Below are positions 7,038 through 14,899 of a stretch of DNA of 26,089 nt, piece by piece. Made by a program: the position numbers and the translations under genes. The DNA lies in assembly GCA_900543035.1 (NCBI GenBank), contig UQPV01000040.1, positions 1-26,089 on the forward strand, given 5' to 3'. Position 1 is the stretch's first letter, and each line of letters begins with the position of its first letter. This DNA is from an uncultured Solobacterium sp. GTDB taxonomy: Bacteria > Bacillota_I > Bacilli_A > Erysipelotrichales > Erysipelotrichaceae. The notes under the pieces were generated by a model that did not search any database, was not told where the DNA came from, and saw only the letters and a list, made by a program, of their open reading frames with translations.

Positions 7038-8117
7038 TCATATCATCGCCTTTCTGAATGTGACGTTCACATCTTTGTTCACTCGTACGCTGACCTCGCT
7101 GATCCCAGGGCTGATGCAGAACCAGCCAAGGCCGTGGATGACCACGTCGATCTTCGTTTTGCGCACCGGGCAGCTGTAGGTGACCATCTGCTTTGGATCT
7201 CTGTCCAGGGTGGGGGAAAGCAATCCGCCCAGATGCTTCTGCCACAGCGCATCTGCATTCTCCAGCTTGCCCCTGTGCAGCTTCAGCCGGTCGCTGAAAT
7301 AGGCGACCACCGTCCCCTTTTCTGCACATCGCACATCGAGGCGGACCATGCCGCCCAGGGCATAGCTTTGATCCTCATGCAGCTGATACACCTGCGGGCG
7401 AAGCGGCCGAAACGGGATCACCTCGCGCAGCACGGCATCCGGCGCATGCGTGAGCAGGGAATCATGCCTGGTGATCCCCGGCGTATCATAAAGCGTGTAT
7501 TCCGGCATGGGCAGCGCCACGACATCGAGCGTCGTCCCCGGATGCGCCGAGGTCGTCAGATCAGCGTCATCGCACAGCGCGTTGAGCAGCGTGCTCTTGC
7601 CGGCATTGGCCATGCCCATGACGATCACATCGCGTCCATGGCGGTATTTCGCGATGGCGTTCTTCACTTCCTCTACGGAGTGATTGTCCGGATGATGCGG
7701 ATTGCGGGCCAGATCGCCGCACATGACGATGCCTTCCACCCGGATCTCTTCTTCCTTCAGCCTTTGCAGCACGAACATCGCCAGCTTCTCATCTGAAAGC
7801 GTCTGCGGGAGCAGATCGCGCTTGGTGGCAATCATCACGATATCGCGTCCGGGCAGATGCCGCGAAAGGCCCGGCAGCATGTTGGCCTCGAAATCGAAGA
7901 TGTCGACGACCCACAGGATGAGGGCGTCATATCGGGCGATGCGCTGCAGCACCTGCGCACCGTCGATCCCCTTCTGCATGGAGATCATCACATCGTCATA
8001 ATGCCGGATGCGGAAGCAGCGCTGGCAATAGTCCTTTTCCAGATTCGGCGTATACCCGATCGCTTCGCGGTCCTCATCCTGCAGCCTGACGCCGCATCCC
8101 TTACAATATTTTGTCAT
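7038..8117 (-). CDS. yqeH: YqeH, circularly permuted ribosome-biogenesis GTPase
   Basis: YqeH is needed for 30S subunit assembly. The 359-residue protein starts with a treble-clef zinc finger (CKGCG about residues 5-9, then YCQRCF), followed by a GTPase whose motifs run in permuted order: the G4 motif TKRD comes first, then the P-loop GMANAGKSTLLN, the TTLD switch and the G3 motif DTPG. A C-terminal RNA-binding region follows (GLGWFCISPGISEVSVRVN). Two ATGs stand side by side at 8120 and 8117; 8117 has the better distance (6 bp) to the G-rich AAGGGGGG site. An in-frame opening to 8153 lies inside yqeG without homology. It overlaps the yqeG end by 17 bp. Confidence 0.95.
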   Translation of the reverse strand: MTKYCKGCGVRLQDEDREAIGYTPNLEKDYCQRCFRIRHYDDVMISMQKGIDGAQVLQRIARYDALILWVVDIFDFEANMLPGLSRHLPGRDIVMIATKRDLLPQTLSDEKLAMFVLQRLKEEEIRVEGIVMCGDLARNPHHPDNHSVEEVKNAIAKYRHGRDVIVMGMANAGKSTLLNALCDDADLTTSAHPGTTLDVVALPMPEYTLYDTPGITRHDSLLTHAPDAVLREVIPFRPLRPQVYQLHEDQSYALGGMVRLDVRCAEKGTVVAYFSDRLKLHRGKLENADALWQKHLGGLLSPTLDRDPKQMVTYSCPVRKTKIDVVIHGLGWFCISPGISEVSVRVNKDVNVTFRKAMI

Positions 8118-8631
8118 CATATTCCCCCCTTTTGATCTTTCCCTGGCGTTCAAGCACGCGGAACACCATCTGTTCGAACACGCGGTTGACCTTCGTGCAG
8201 TTCAGATCGCGGCTCACCAGCGGCTTGGTCAGGATCGTATAGAAATGCATCCGGTTGGCGCCCAGCATGTCCGTCAGCAGCTGATCGCCGAGCACGGCCA
8301 CCTGATGCGGCGCGTAATGCAGATCCCGCAGCATCTTGCGGTATGTCTGCTTCAGCGGCTTGCGGGCAAACGGATAGCACTTCGCGTCCACCGCGCCGGC
8401 AAACCGCTCCACGCGTTCCCGTTTATTGTTGGAGATGAAGACGACCTGGATGCCGGCATCCCTGACCCGGCGGACAAAGGCGATCGCCTGTGCATCGGGA
8501 AGGGGCTCATCATGCGCAGCCAGAGTATTGTCGATATCGCACACGAGCACGCGGATTCCATGCCGCTTGAGCCGCTCCAGATCCAGCGCGCGGTAGCTTT
8601 CCACATAATAATCAGGGGTAAACAGCTTCAT
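8101..8631 (-). CDS. yqeG: YqeG-family HAD phosphatase (subfamily IIIA)
   Basis: This 176-residue HAD hydrolase has motif I CDIDNTL (DxDxT nucleophile and acid), motif II FISNN, a Lys in RKPLKQTYRKM and motif IV LGDQLLTD. The family is related to phosphatidylglycerophosphate phosphatases such as yeast Gep4, so a role in PGP or a similar phosphate monoester is possible, but the substrate is not proven for bacterial YqeG. It is the first gene of the yqeG-yqeH-yhbY-nadD/yqeK-rsfS-yqeM-mtnN operon. A strong GAGGAGG lies 7 bp ahead of the ATG, and a promoter lies directly upstream. Confidence 0.93.
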   Translation of the reverse strand: MKLFTPDYYVESYRALDLERLKRHGIRVLVCDIDNTLAAHDEPLPDAQAIAFVRRVRDAGIQVVFISNNKRERVERFAGAVDAKCYPFARKPLKQTYRKMLRDLHYAPHQVAVLGDQLLTDMLGANRMHFYTILTKPLVSRDLNCTKVNRVFEQMVFRVLERQGKIKRGEYDDKIL

Positions 8632-8656
8632 GTCGCATCCTCCTCACATAGACGAC

Positions 8657-8686
8657 ATTATAACACAGAATACGCGCGGATGGAAA
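8657..8686 (-). promoter_or_regulatory. Promoter of the yqeG operon
   Basis: On the minus strand a perfect TATAAT (8662 to 8657) is preceded at 18 bp by TTTCCA (8686 to 8681), a partial match to TTGACA. The ATG of yqeG follows 25 bp after the -10 box. It sits just after the terminator of the upstream envelope operon. Confidence 0.65.
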
Positions 8687-8701
8687 AGCTTTTCACCGCA
8701 T

Positions 8702-8727
8702 AAAAAACCGGCCTGTTCAAGACCGGT
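8702..8727 (-). terminator. Terminator of the murF-deacetylase operon
   Basis: A 7-bp stem with one G-U pair (8707-8713 with 8721-8727) has a 7-nt loop and is followed on the minus strand by six T residues (8707 to 8702). It lies 7 bp after the deacetylase stop codon. Confidence 0.85.
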
Positions 8728-8734
8728 GCAAAGC

Positions 8735-10027
8735 TCATCCGATATGGTCGACCGTGTCAAAGCGATAGCCCAGCCGCTTCATCTCGCGGATGAAGTCGTC
8801 CAGCGCTTCCCAGTTGCCCTTGTTGCTGGGATGAAGCAGATAGATGGCGCCGTTGTGATAATGATCCATCATCGTCTTCAGCGCTTCTTCCTCGGAGACA
8901 TCGCTGCCATAATCATAATATGCATGGCTCCAGAAATAGGTGCGGTAGCCCAGGTCGCAGACCATCTTCATCGCCCGTTCGCTGCATCCTCCCCGCGGAA
9001 AGCGGAAGATCTTCGGCATCGGCTCCCCGACGACCTCCAGATAAGTCTTTTCCTCCTGGGTGAGCTCCTCTACGAATGCATCGACCTGCTGGGCATTGGC
9101 CAGGGTCGTCATGTCATAGTGATGCCAGCTGTGATTGCCGATGACATGGCCGTGCTTCACCAGATCGCGCACGAAGTCCGCTTCATCGCGGATATAGTTG
9201 CGCGTGAGGAAAAATGTCGCCTTGACCTCATATTCATTGAGCACATCCGCGATCTGTTTGATATACGTGATGTCGTTTCCGCCTTCATCGAAGGTGAGAT
9301 AGATCACTTTCTCATCCGGCCCGATATAATACGCGCCATATGTCTTCAGCCAGTCCGCGCTCTTTGCGGCCGTGTTGCGGGCATGTGCCTGCGATTTATC
9401 GAACCACCATTCAAACGATGTGTTATCGAACAGATCATGATTGTATTCGAGCTTCACGTTGAGCGGATTTTCCAGGATCTGCACGCTGCGGCTGAGGGAT
9501 GTCTCATTGCCGTGGCTGTCGCTGACCGTATAGATGATCTCATACGTCCCTGCCTGATTGAAATCGACGCGCGAATCCGTATGCACCCGATCGCTGATGT
9601 CGCCATCGCAGTTGTCATATGCGCTGTAGCCGGGCTCTTCATACTGATCGCCGATGAACAGCTTCAGCTGCGCATCGCCCTTCAGCCGCAGATCCGGCGC
9701 TTTGCCATCGATCACCTCGACCGTCCGCACGGCCCGCTTGTCGGCATTGTCCAGCGTATAGATGACCTGATATGTCCCCAGCCGGGACGTGTCCACCGTG
9801 CTCTCCATATGCAGATGATCGCTGTTGTCCATAAAGCGGTATACGCTCTTGGCACCTGGATCCTGATAGGTCTCGTTCATGTTGACCTGCAGATGATCGC
9901 CGCCCACCAGCTCGAGGGTCGGGATGAAGATGCCGCTGAAGAACAGAAAGTGCACCAGCAGCGCCGCGATGCCGGCTATGATGAGCGATACGATCGAATA
10001 GACCACGATACGGCAGCGTGTGCTCAT
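8735..10027 (-). CDS. Membrane-anchored polysaccharide deacetylase with two Ig-like domains
   Basis: A 430-residue surface enzyme likely to deacetylate peptidoglycan or another N-acetylated glycan. It has an N-terminal membrane anchor (~8-33), two DUF5011-type Ig-like repeats (~38-105, ~110-185; both with a Y-x-x-P-G start and GTYxxIYT end) and a NodB domain (~235-430). The NodB motifs are TFDEGG, GNHSWHH (H-x3-H metal ligands), FRFPRGG and AIYLLHPSN. Motif 1 reads Asp-Glu where most members have Asp-Asp; PdaA-type enzymes also vary there. The C-terminal domain is most like the PdaA branch. GAGGTG lies 4-5 bp ahead of the ATG. It is the last gene of the murF operon, in keeping with a cell-wall role. 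Confidence 0.9.
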   Translation of the reverse strand: MSTRCRIVVYSIVSLIIAGIAALLVHFLFFSGIFIPTLELVGGDHLQVNMNETYQDPGAKSVYRFMDNSDHLHMESTVDTSRLGTYQVIYTLDNADKRAVRTVEVIDGKAPDLRLKGDAQLKLFIGDQYEEPGYSAYDNCDGDISDRVHTDSRVDFNQAGTYEIIYTVSDSHGNETSLSRSVQILENPLNVKLEYNHDLFDNTSFEWWFDKSQAHARNTAAKSADWLKTYGAYYIGPDEKVIYLTFDEGGNDITYIKQIADVLNEYEVKATFFLTRNYIRDEADFVRDLVKHGHVIGNHSWHHYDMTTLANAQQVDAFVEELTQEEKTYLEVVGEPMPKIFRFPRGGCSERAMKMVCDLGYRTYFWSHAYYDYGSDVSEEEALKTMMDHYHNGAIYLLHPSNKGNWEALDDFIREMKRLGYRFDTVDHIG

Positions 10028-10043
10028 GATTCCACCTCAGTGA

Positions 10044-10058
10044 CAGGGTATGACCCTG
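10044..10058 (-). other. Intercistronic hairpin
   Basis: A 6-bp perfect inverted repeat, CAGGGT/ACCCTG with 3-nt spacing, lies between the FAD oxidoreductase and the deacetylase, 17 bp before the deacetylase ATG. There is no T-tract, so it is not an intrinsic terminator. It may tune mRNA stability or be chance. Confidence 0.35.
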
Positions 10059-10067
10059 CCTGAACAA

Positions 10068-11651
10068 TTATGCCTCAGCCGGAGCAAAACGCTGCATGAG
10101 CGACATGGCGCCGCGCACGCCGTCCACCGCGCTGGTGACGATGCCGCCGGCATAGCCTGCGCCCTCGCCCAGCGGCATGATGCCTTCGATGCTGGAGGTG
10201 AGCGTCTCGTCTCTGCACATGCGCAGCGGCGAGCTGCTGCGGCTTTCCACCGCGCTCAGGATCCCGCAGGTGGAAAAGCCCGGCAGCTGATGCTCGAAGT
10301 GTTGAAGCCCTTCTTCCAGCGCCGTGCTGATCGCGGCCGGAAAAAGATCGTGCAGATCACAGAGCGTCACGCCCCTGGCATAGCTCGGCACCACTTCGCC
10401 GATCTCAAGGGAAGGGCGGCGCGCCAGAAAGTCACGGACCTGCTGGGCCGGGGCGCGATAGGATGAACCGCCCATCACGAAGGCCCGATGCTCCAGCTCT
10501 TCCTGAAAGCGCATGCCGTCAAAGGGACCGCTGCCATAGTCGGCCGGCGTCACCTGGACGAGCAAGGCGCTGTTGGCATTAGCCTGATCGCGGGCATGCT
10601 CGCTCATGCCGTTGACGACCACGCCATGCGGCGCGCTGGCCGCGGGAACGACAAAGCCGCCCGGACACATGCAGAAGGTGTAGACGCCGCGTCCGCCTGA
10701 GGTGCGGCTGCTCATGCGGTAGCTGGCCGCGCCCAGCCGGGGATGGCCCGCATAACGGCCATACAGCGCCTGATCGATCATCTGCTGGGGATGCTCCACC
10801 CGCACGCCGACGGCAAATGCCTTGGCCTCCATCTGCATCCCGCAGGCATGCAGCGTGCGCATCGTATCCCGGGCACTGTGCCCGATGCAAAGCAGCGCCT
10901 GCTCGCAGGGCAGCTCTTCCCCGTTCACGATCAGCGCGCGCAAGGCGCCTGATGACAGAAGGAAATCCTCAGCCTGCGCATCAAAGCGCACCTCGCCGCC
11001 CAGGGCGATGATCTCGCTGCGGATCGCCTTGACGATGCCCGAGAGGATATCCGTGCCGATATGCGGATGCGCCTCATACAAGATCTGCTCTGGCGCGCCG
11101 AAGCGCACGAGCTCCTCCAGCACATGATGACAGCGGGGATCCTTGGAGCGGGTGGTCAGCTTGCCATCGGAAAATGTCCCTGCTCCCCCTTCCCCGAACT
11201 GCACGTTGCACTGGGGATCGAGCTGTCCGCCGGCCCAGAATTCCCGGACGCGGCGGGTGCGTGTCTCCACGCAAGAGCCGCGCTCCAGGATGATGGGACA
11301 ATAGCCGTTCTGCGCCAGCAGCAATCCGGCGAACATGCCGGAAGGGCCGAAGCCGATCACGACCGGGCGGTGCGTCAAACGCTCGCTGCCTTGCTCAGGC
11401 AGCGTGAAGGGCACAACTTCGGCCCTGGCGACATCGCGCAGACGGCGGCGCAGCAGTGCTGCTTCATGGCGCACCTCGCACTCCAGCGTATACGAGAACA
11501 TGATCGGATCCTTGCGGGCGTCGATGCTTTCCCGTACGATCGAAAAGCGGATCAGTTCATCCTTGCTGATCCGCAGTTTTTTACAAAGCTTTTCTTCCAG
11601 CTGATCCAGATCTTCATCGATGGTCAGCTTCACCTGTGATACTCTGAGCAT
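10068..11651 (-). CDS. FAD-dependent oxidoreductase of the COG2509 type
   Basis: A 527-residue flavoprotein. An N-terminal ~90-residue domain (VSQVKLTIDEDLDQLEEKLCKKL...) precedes the dinucleotide-binding fold VVIGFGPSGMFAGLLLAQNG with an acidic ILERG end. The family signature QFGEGGAGTFSDGKLTTR follows, and GEGAGYAGGIVTSAVDG closes the FAD site near the C-terminus. Domain order and length match uncharacterised bacterial FAD-dependent dehydrogenases; the substrate is unknown. An AGGAGG lies 4 bp ahead of the ATG, and the gene begins 8 bp after the acyltransferase stop, so it is in the wall operon. Nothing in its sequence ties it to wall synthesis, so it may be a passenger. Confidence 0.88.
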   Translation of the reverse strand: MLRVSQVKLTIDEDLDQLEEKLCKKLRISKDELIRFSIVRESIDARKDPIMFSYTLECEVRHEAALLRRRLRDVARAEVVPFTLPEQGSERLTHRPVVIGFGPSGMFAGLLLAQNGYCPIILERGSCVETRTRRVREFWAGGQLDPQCNVQFGEGGAGTFSDGKLTTRSKDPRCHHVLEELVRFGAPEQILYEAHPHIGTDILSGIVKAIRSEIIALGGEVRFDAQAEDFLLSSGALRALIVNGEELPCEQALLCIGHSARDTMRTLHACGMQMEAKAFAVGVRVEHPQQMIDQALYGRYAGHPRLGAASYRMSSRTSGGRGVYTFCMCPGGFVVPAASAPHGVVVNGMSEHARDQANANSALLVQVTPADYGSGPFDGMRFQEELEHRAFVMGGSSYRAPAQQVRDFLARRPSLEIGEVVPSYARGVTLCDLHDLFPAAISTALEEGLQHFEHQLPGFSTCGILSAVESRSSSPLRMCRDETLTSSIEGIMPLGEGAGYAGGIVTSAVDGVRGAMSLMQRFAPAEA

Positions 11652-11659
11652 ACGTCCTC

Positions 11660-12673
11660 CTAATACAGAACCTTCATCCAGGCAAAGCTCCTGGAAAGCA
11701 AGATGATCGCTGCGGCCAGCAGCTGGCTGGCAGCGAGCACGAGCAGATAGACGAGCAGATGATGTCCGCCCAGCAACGAGAGCAGCGGCATCGCAAACAG
11801 GATATGCGATACATAGATGAGCTGCGAGGACTGCCGCAGAAACTGATGCAGCGGGGCAGCCGGTCCGCGCACCTGCAGCAGCGCGCCCACCAGAAAATAG
11901 ACGAAGGGCACCATCATCACATACATGCTGGTCAGATCATGCATGTTGCCGCTGAGCCAGGCGATGCCCTCTTCCCCAAGCAGGAGCAGATAAGAGATGC
12001 CCATGCCCAGCGCATGCTCACGTTTGCTGCGCACTGGCGCACGCTGCAGCAGCGCCCCCAGCAAGATGAAGATCGGGCCGAAGAAGATGCCGTTGCGCGC
12101 CGTGGTGAACACGCTGAGGTATGCCGAGACGGCATTGCCCAATACCGGGATCTGGCAAAGGACATCGCCGTACACATTGACAGCGGATCCGGCGAGATAC
12201 AACAGCCCGCACACGATGAGGCTCTTCTTCATCCCGCAGTTCAGATAGAGCAGGTAGACGATGAGCGTCGCAAGCATCAGCGCCGGCAAGAACCACAGAT
12301 GATAATAGCTGCCGTTGAAGACGCAGTCAAACAGCCAGCGCAGGATCGATGCGCCATTGTGCAGCTGGATGGCGGTATACGGCAGATAGATGATCGTCCA
12401 GACCAGATACAGCGTGCCGATGCGCCGAAGAAAATGCTTCAATTGCGCAAGGTTGACCTCATCGCGCCAGCCGGCCTGCACATCGATGCGCCGGAAGAAC
12501 AAAAAGGCGCTGACGGTGAAGAAGAACGGCACGGCGATGCGGCAGACGGCCTGCAGGACGATCATGTTGAGATCGGCCGAGATGTCCGCCAGCGGAAATG
12601 TATGAATGTAAACCACCAGCAGGGCGCTGATGTATTTGGCGATGTCAATGGCGGTATAGCTCTTGCTTTTCAT
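11660..12673 (-). CDS. Acyltransferase-3 family membrane protein, VanT membrane-domain-like
   Basis: A 337-residue integral membrane protein with about ten hydrophobic segments. The N-terminus (AIDIAKYISALLVVYIHTFPL, with the His of acyltransferase-3 proteins, then CRIAVPFFFTVSAFLFF) closely resembles the N-terminal membrane domain of VanT serine racemases (from memory, no alignment run). In VanT this domain is fused to a racemase; here the racemase is the gene directly upstream, with its TGA only 2 bp before this ATG. ATG 12673 has GGAAGGG 6 bp ahead; the alternative ATG at 12679 overlaps the racemase stop but directly abuts that site. Roles could be serine uptake or delivery for D-Ser, as proposed for VanT, or O-acetylation of a glycan. 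Confidence 0.82.
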   Translation of the reverse strand: MKSKSYTAIDIAKYISALLVVYIHTFPLADISADLNMIVLQAVCRIAVPFFFTVSAFLFFRRIDVQAGWRDEVNLAQLKHFLRRIGTLYLVWTIIYLPYTAIQLHNGASILRWLFDCVFNGSYYHLWFLPALMLATLIVYLLYLNCGMKKSLIVCGLLYLAGSAVNVYGDVLCQIPVLGNAVSAYLSVFTTARNGIFFGPIFILLGALLQRAPVRSKREHALGMGISYLLLLGEEGIAWLSGNMHDLTSMYVMMVPFVYFLVGALLQVRGPAAPLHQFLRQSSQLIYVSHILFAMPLLSLLGGHHLLVYLLVLAASQLLAAAIILLSRSFAWMKVLY

Positions 12674-12675
12674 TG

Positions 12676-13839
12676 TCATCCCTTCCTGATATAGATCCGC
12701 GGCACCCGGGCGGTGATCCGCGTCAGTGTCTCATTGTTGATGGTATGCGCCGCGCGGCTCATGGCATCCACGCTCACGCGCTCGCTTCCCTGTGTTCCGA
12801 TGAGCGTAACGACGTCTCCCTCTTGGACATCCTCCACCTCGCTCACATCGATCATCAGCTGATCCATGCAGATGTTGCCGATGATCGGCACGCGCACGCC
12901 ATGAAGCAGCACCTCAAAGCCAGTGTTGGAGAGGATGCGGGGAATGCCGTCCGCATAGCCGATGGACACGCTGGCCACCTTCGTCTCGCGCTCAGCGCGG
13001 AAATGGCGGCCATAGCTTACGCTGACCCCCGGCGCGATCATCTTGACCATCGTCACGTTCGCATGCAGCGAGAGGATCGGATGAAAGTCCGGCGCGGTGT
13101 TGATCGGGATCTGATCATCGCTCGTCACGCCCATGTACAACAGTCCCGGGCGCACATAGTCATAGTGCAGATCGGGATAGTTGAGGATGCCATAGCTGTT
13201 TTGCAGATGGCGCACGCCACAGTCGAAGCCGGCGGCCTGAATGTCGCTGAGCACCCGGTCGAACAGCTCGATCTGATGCGCTGTGAACGCCAGGTCCTCT
13301 TCCGTGTGCGAGTCGCTCACACTGAAATGAGAGAAGATGCCGGTGACCTTCACGTGCTTCATCGCATACATCTTGAGGATCTCCTCGATATGATAGGCGT
13401 GATCCTGCACGATGACGCCGATGCGGCTCATGCCGGTATCGGCCTTGACATGCGCTTCGATCACGCAGCCCTGCGCCTTCGCGTAGGCTTCGAGCTTCTT
13501 GGCATAAGGAAGGTCGACGAGCGTCTGGATCAGATCACATTCATGCAGATAGTGAAAATGCGCAGGCGGCGTGTAGCCCAGGATCAGGATAGGGCTGTGA
13601 ATGCCGTGTTCGCGCAGGTGCACGCCCTCATCGACGCTGCTGACCGCGAAGAAATCGACGCCGCAGCGCTCCAGCTCCCGCGTGCATTCCACATCCCCAT
13701 GGCCATAGGCATCCGCCTTGACGATGCCCATGATCTTGCTGGATGCAGGGATGAGCTGACGGATCTGTTGGACATTGTGCTCGATCTGGGTCAGATCGAT
13801 CTGGGCCCAGGCGCGGCTCTTACTGTTCAGCACGGCCAT
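12676..13839 (-). CDS. alr: Alanine/serine racemase, VanT-like catalytic domain
   Basis: A 387-residue fold-III PLP racemase. The PLP Lys is in GIVKADAYGHG (Lys41) and the second base Tyr in GVSVSYGRHF (~residue 268). The central sequence HLQNSYGILNYPDLHYDYVRPGLLYMGV and the GNICMDQL motif read like VanT racemase domains. Near the C-terminus the motif is TINNE: Asn369 stands where alanine racemases have Tyr (Tyr354 in the Geobacillus enzyme, INYE), the change linked to serine racemisation. ATG 13839 is chosen over the in-frame start at 13881, which has no ribosome binding site; the start overlaps ddl by 20 bp. It supplies D-Ala and perhaps D-Ser to the ligase encoded just upstream. Confidence 0.93.
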   Translation of the reverse strand: MAVLNSKSRAWAQIDLTQIEHNVQQIRQLIPASSKIMGIVKADAYGHGDVECTRELERCGVDFFAVSSVDEGVHLREHGIHSPILILGYTPPAHFHYLHECDLIQTLVDLPYAKKLEAYAKAQGCVIEAHVKADTGMSRIGVIVQDHAYHIEEILKMYAMKHVKVTGIFSHFSVSDSHTEEDLAFTAHQIELFDRVLSDIQAAGFDCGVRHLQNSYGILNYPDLHYDYVRPGLLYMGVTSDDQIPINTAPDFHPILSLHANVTMVKMIAPGVSVSYGRHFRAERETKVASVSIGYADGIPRILSNTGFEVLLHGVRVPIIGNICMDQLMIDVSEVEDVQEGDVVTLIGTQGSERVSVDAMSRAAHTINNETLTRITARVPRIYIRKG

Positions 13840-14899
13840 CACCCCCAGCTTTGCGCTGCAGCGCAAGATCCACCAGATCATCGATCAATTGCGGAAAGGG
13901 GATGCCGATCTCCTTCATCATGGAAGGATAACGGGAGGTCGCGGTAAATCCAGGAATGGTGTTGAGCTCGTTGAAGATGATCGTGCGGGACGGTGTGACG
14001 AACATGTCCACGCGGGTCATGCCGCTGCAGTTCATGGCGCGGTAAGCTCTCTTCGCCATGTCGCGCGCGGCCTCGAACAGTTCCTCATCGATGCGCGCCG
14101 GGCAATAGATGGCCGCATCCTTCATCTCATATTTTCCTTCATAATCGAAGAAGCTGCCGGCGATCTCGATCTCATCGACGCTGCCCGCGATCACTTCCTC
14201 ATTGCCCATGACGGCGCAGCCGATCTCAAAGCCTTCGATGGCCTTCTCCAGGATGACCTTGCCTTTTCCATCGTGATAGAACGCGTCCGCAAGCGCCTGC
14301 GCAAACCCTTCTTCGCCTTCGATGCAATGGATGCCGTAACTGCTTCCGGCATTGCATGGCTTGATGAAGAACGGCAGGCCGAGCTGATCACGTGCGGCGG
14401 CGAACACTTCGGCAGGATCGCGGTGCTCCCAGGCATACACGCTCATATACGGCGCGCAGGGGATGCCGGCATGCTCGACGATGATATGCGTCATCTCTTT
14501 ATCCATGCAGATGGCGCTGCTCATGTGGTCGCAGCCCACATACGGGATATCGCTCAGCTCGAACAGCCCCTGAATGGTGCCGTCCTCTCCATTCTTCCCA
14601 TGCAGGACGGGAAAAATACAGTCCAGATGACGGATCTCATAAGATCCTTCGTGCAGGATGAGCAGTCCGTCGTGGGTCAGCGCGCAAGGGGTGCATTTCT
14701 CCTGCTGCCAGCGGTCATGCTCCAGGGCGTCGATGCTTCCCTCATACAGGAACCACTCGCCTTCCTTGGAGATCGCGATCATCGTGATCGCATAACGCTC
14801 TGTGCGGATCTGCCGCAGCAGGCTGGCCGCTGAGTGCAGAGATACCGCATATTCGCTTGATTTTCCGCCGAATACGACGCCAAGCGCTGTCTTATTCAT
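13820..14899 (-). CDS. ddl: D-alanine--D-alanine/D-serine ligase, VanG-like
   Basis: A 359-residue ATP-grasp ligase that joins D-Ala to a second D-amino acid for the wall stem peptide. Motifs: VVFGGKSSEYAVSL (~8-21), FPVLHGKNGEDGTIQG (~96-111), FFIKPCNAGSSYGI (~177-190), EGFEIGCAVMG, FFDYEGKY in the omega loop (250-257) and NELNTIPGF with metal ligands. The wording SSEYxVSLxSA, VGCDHMSSAICMDK and MNCSGMTRVDMF is very close to VanG D-Ala-D-Ser ligases as I remember them, though plain Ddl enzymes of related clostridia can look alike. ATG 14899 has AGGAAG 8 bp ahead and overlaps the murF end by 8 bp; an upstream in-frame start at 14944 lies in murF. It sits between murF and the racemase. Confidence 0.93.
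   Translation of the reverse strand: MNKTALGVVFGGKSSEYAVSLHSAASLLRQIRTERYAITMIAISKEGEWFLYEGSIDALEHDRWQQEKCTPCALTHDGLLILHEGSYEIRHLDCIFPVLHGKNGEDGTIQGLFELSDIPYVGCDHMSSAICMDKEMTHIIVEHAGIPCAPYMSVYAWEHRDPAEVFAAARDQLGLPFFIKPCNAGSSYGIHCIEGEEGFAQALADAFYHDGKGKVILEKAIEGFEIGCAVMGNEEVIAGSVDEIEIAGSFFDYEGKYEMKDAAIYCPARIDEELFEAARDMAKRAYRAMNCSGMTRVDMFVTPSRTIIFNELNTIPGFTATSRYPSMMKEIGIPFPQLIDDLVDLALQRKAGGDGRAEQ

Noticed and set aside
8630..10063. 477-codon open frame on the plus strand
   Set aside because: It runs antisense to the deacetylase, lacks a ribosome binding site and family motifs, and reads as a His/Ile/Arg-rich shadow of a GC-rich gene.
12673..13947. 424-codon open frame on the plus strand
   Set aside because: Antisense shadow of the racemase gene, with biased composition and no motif.
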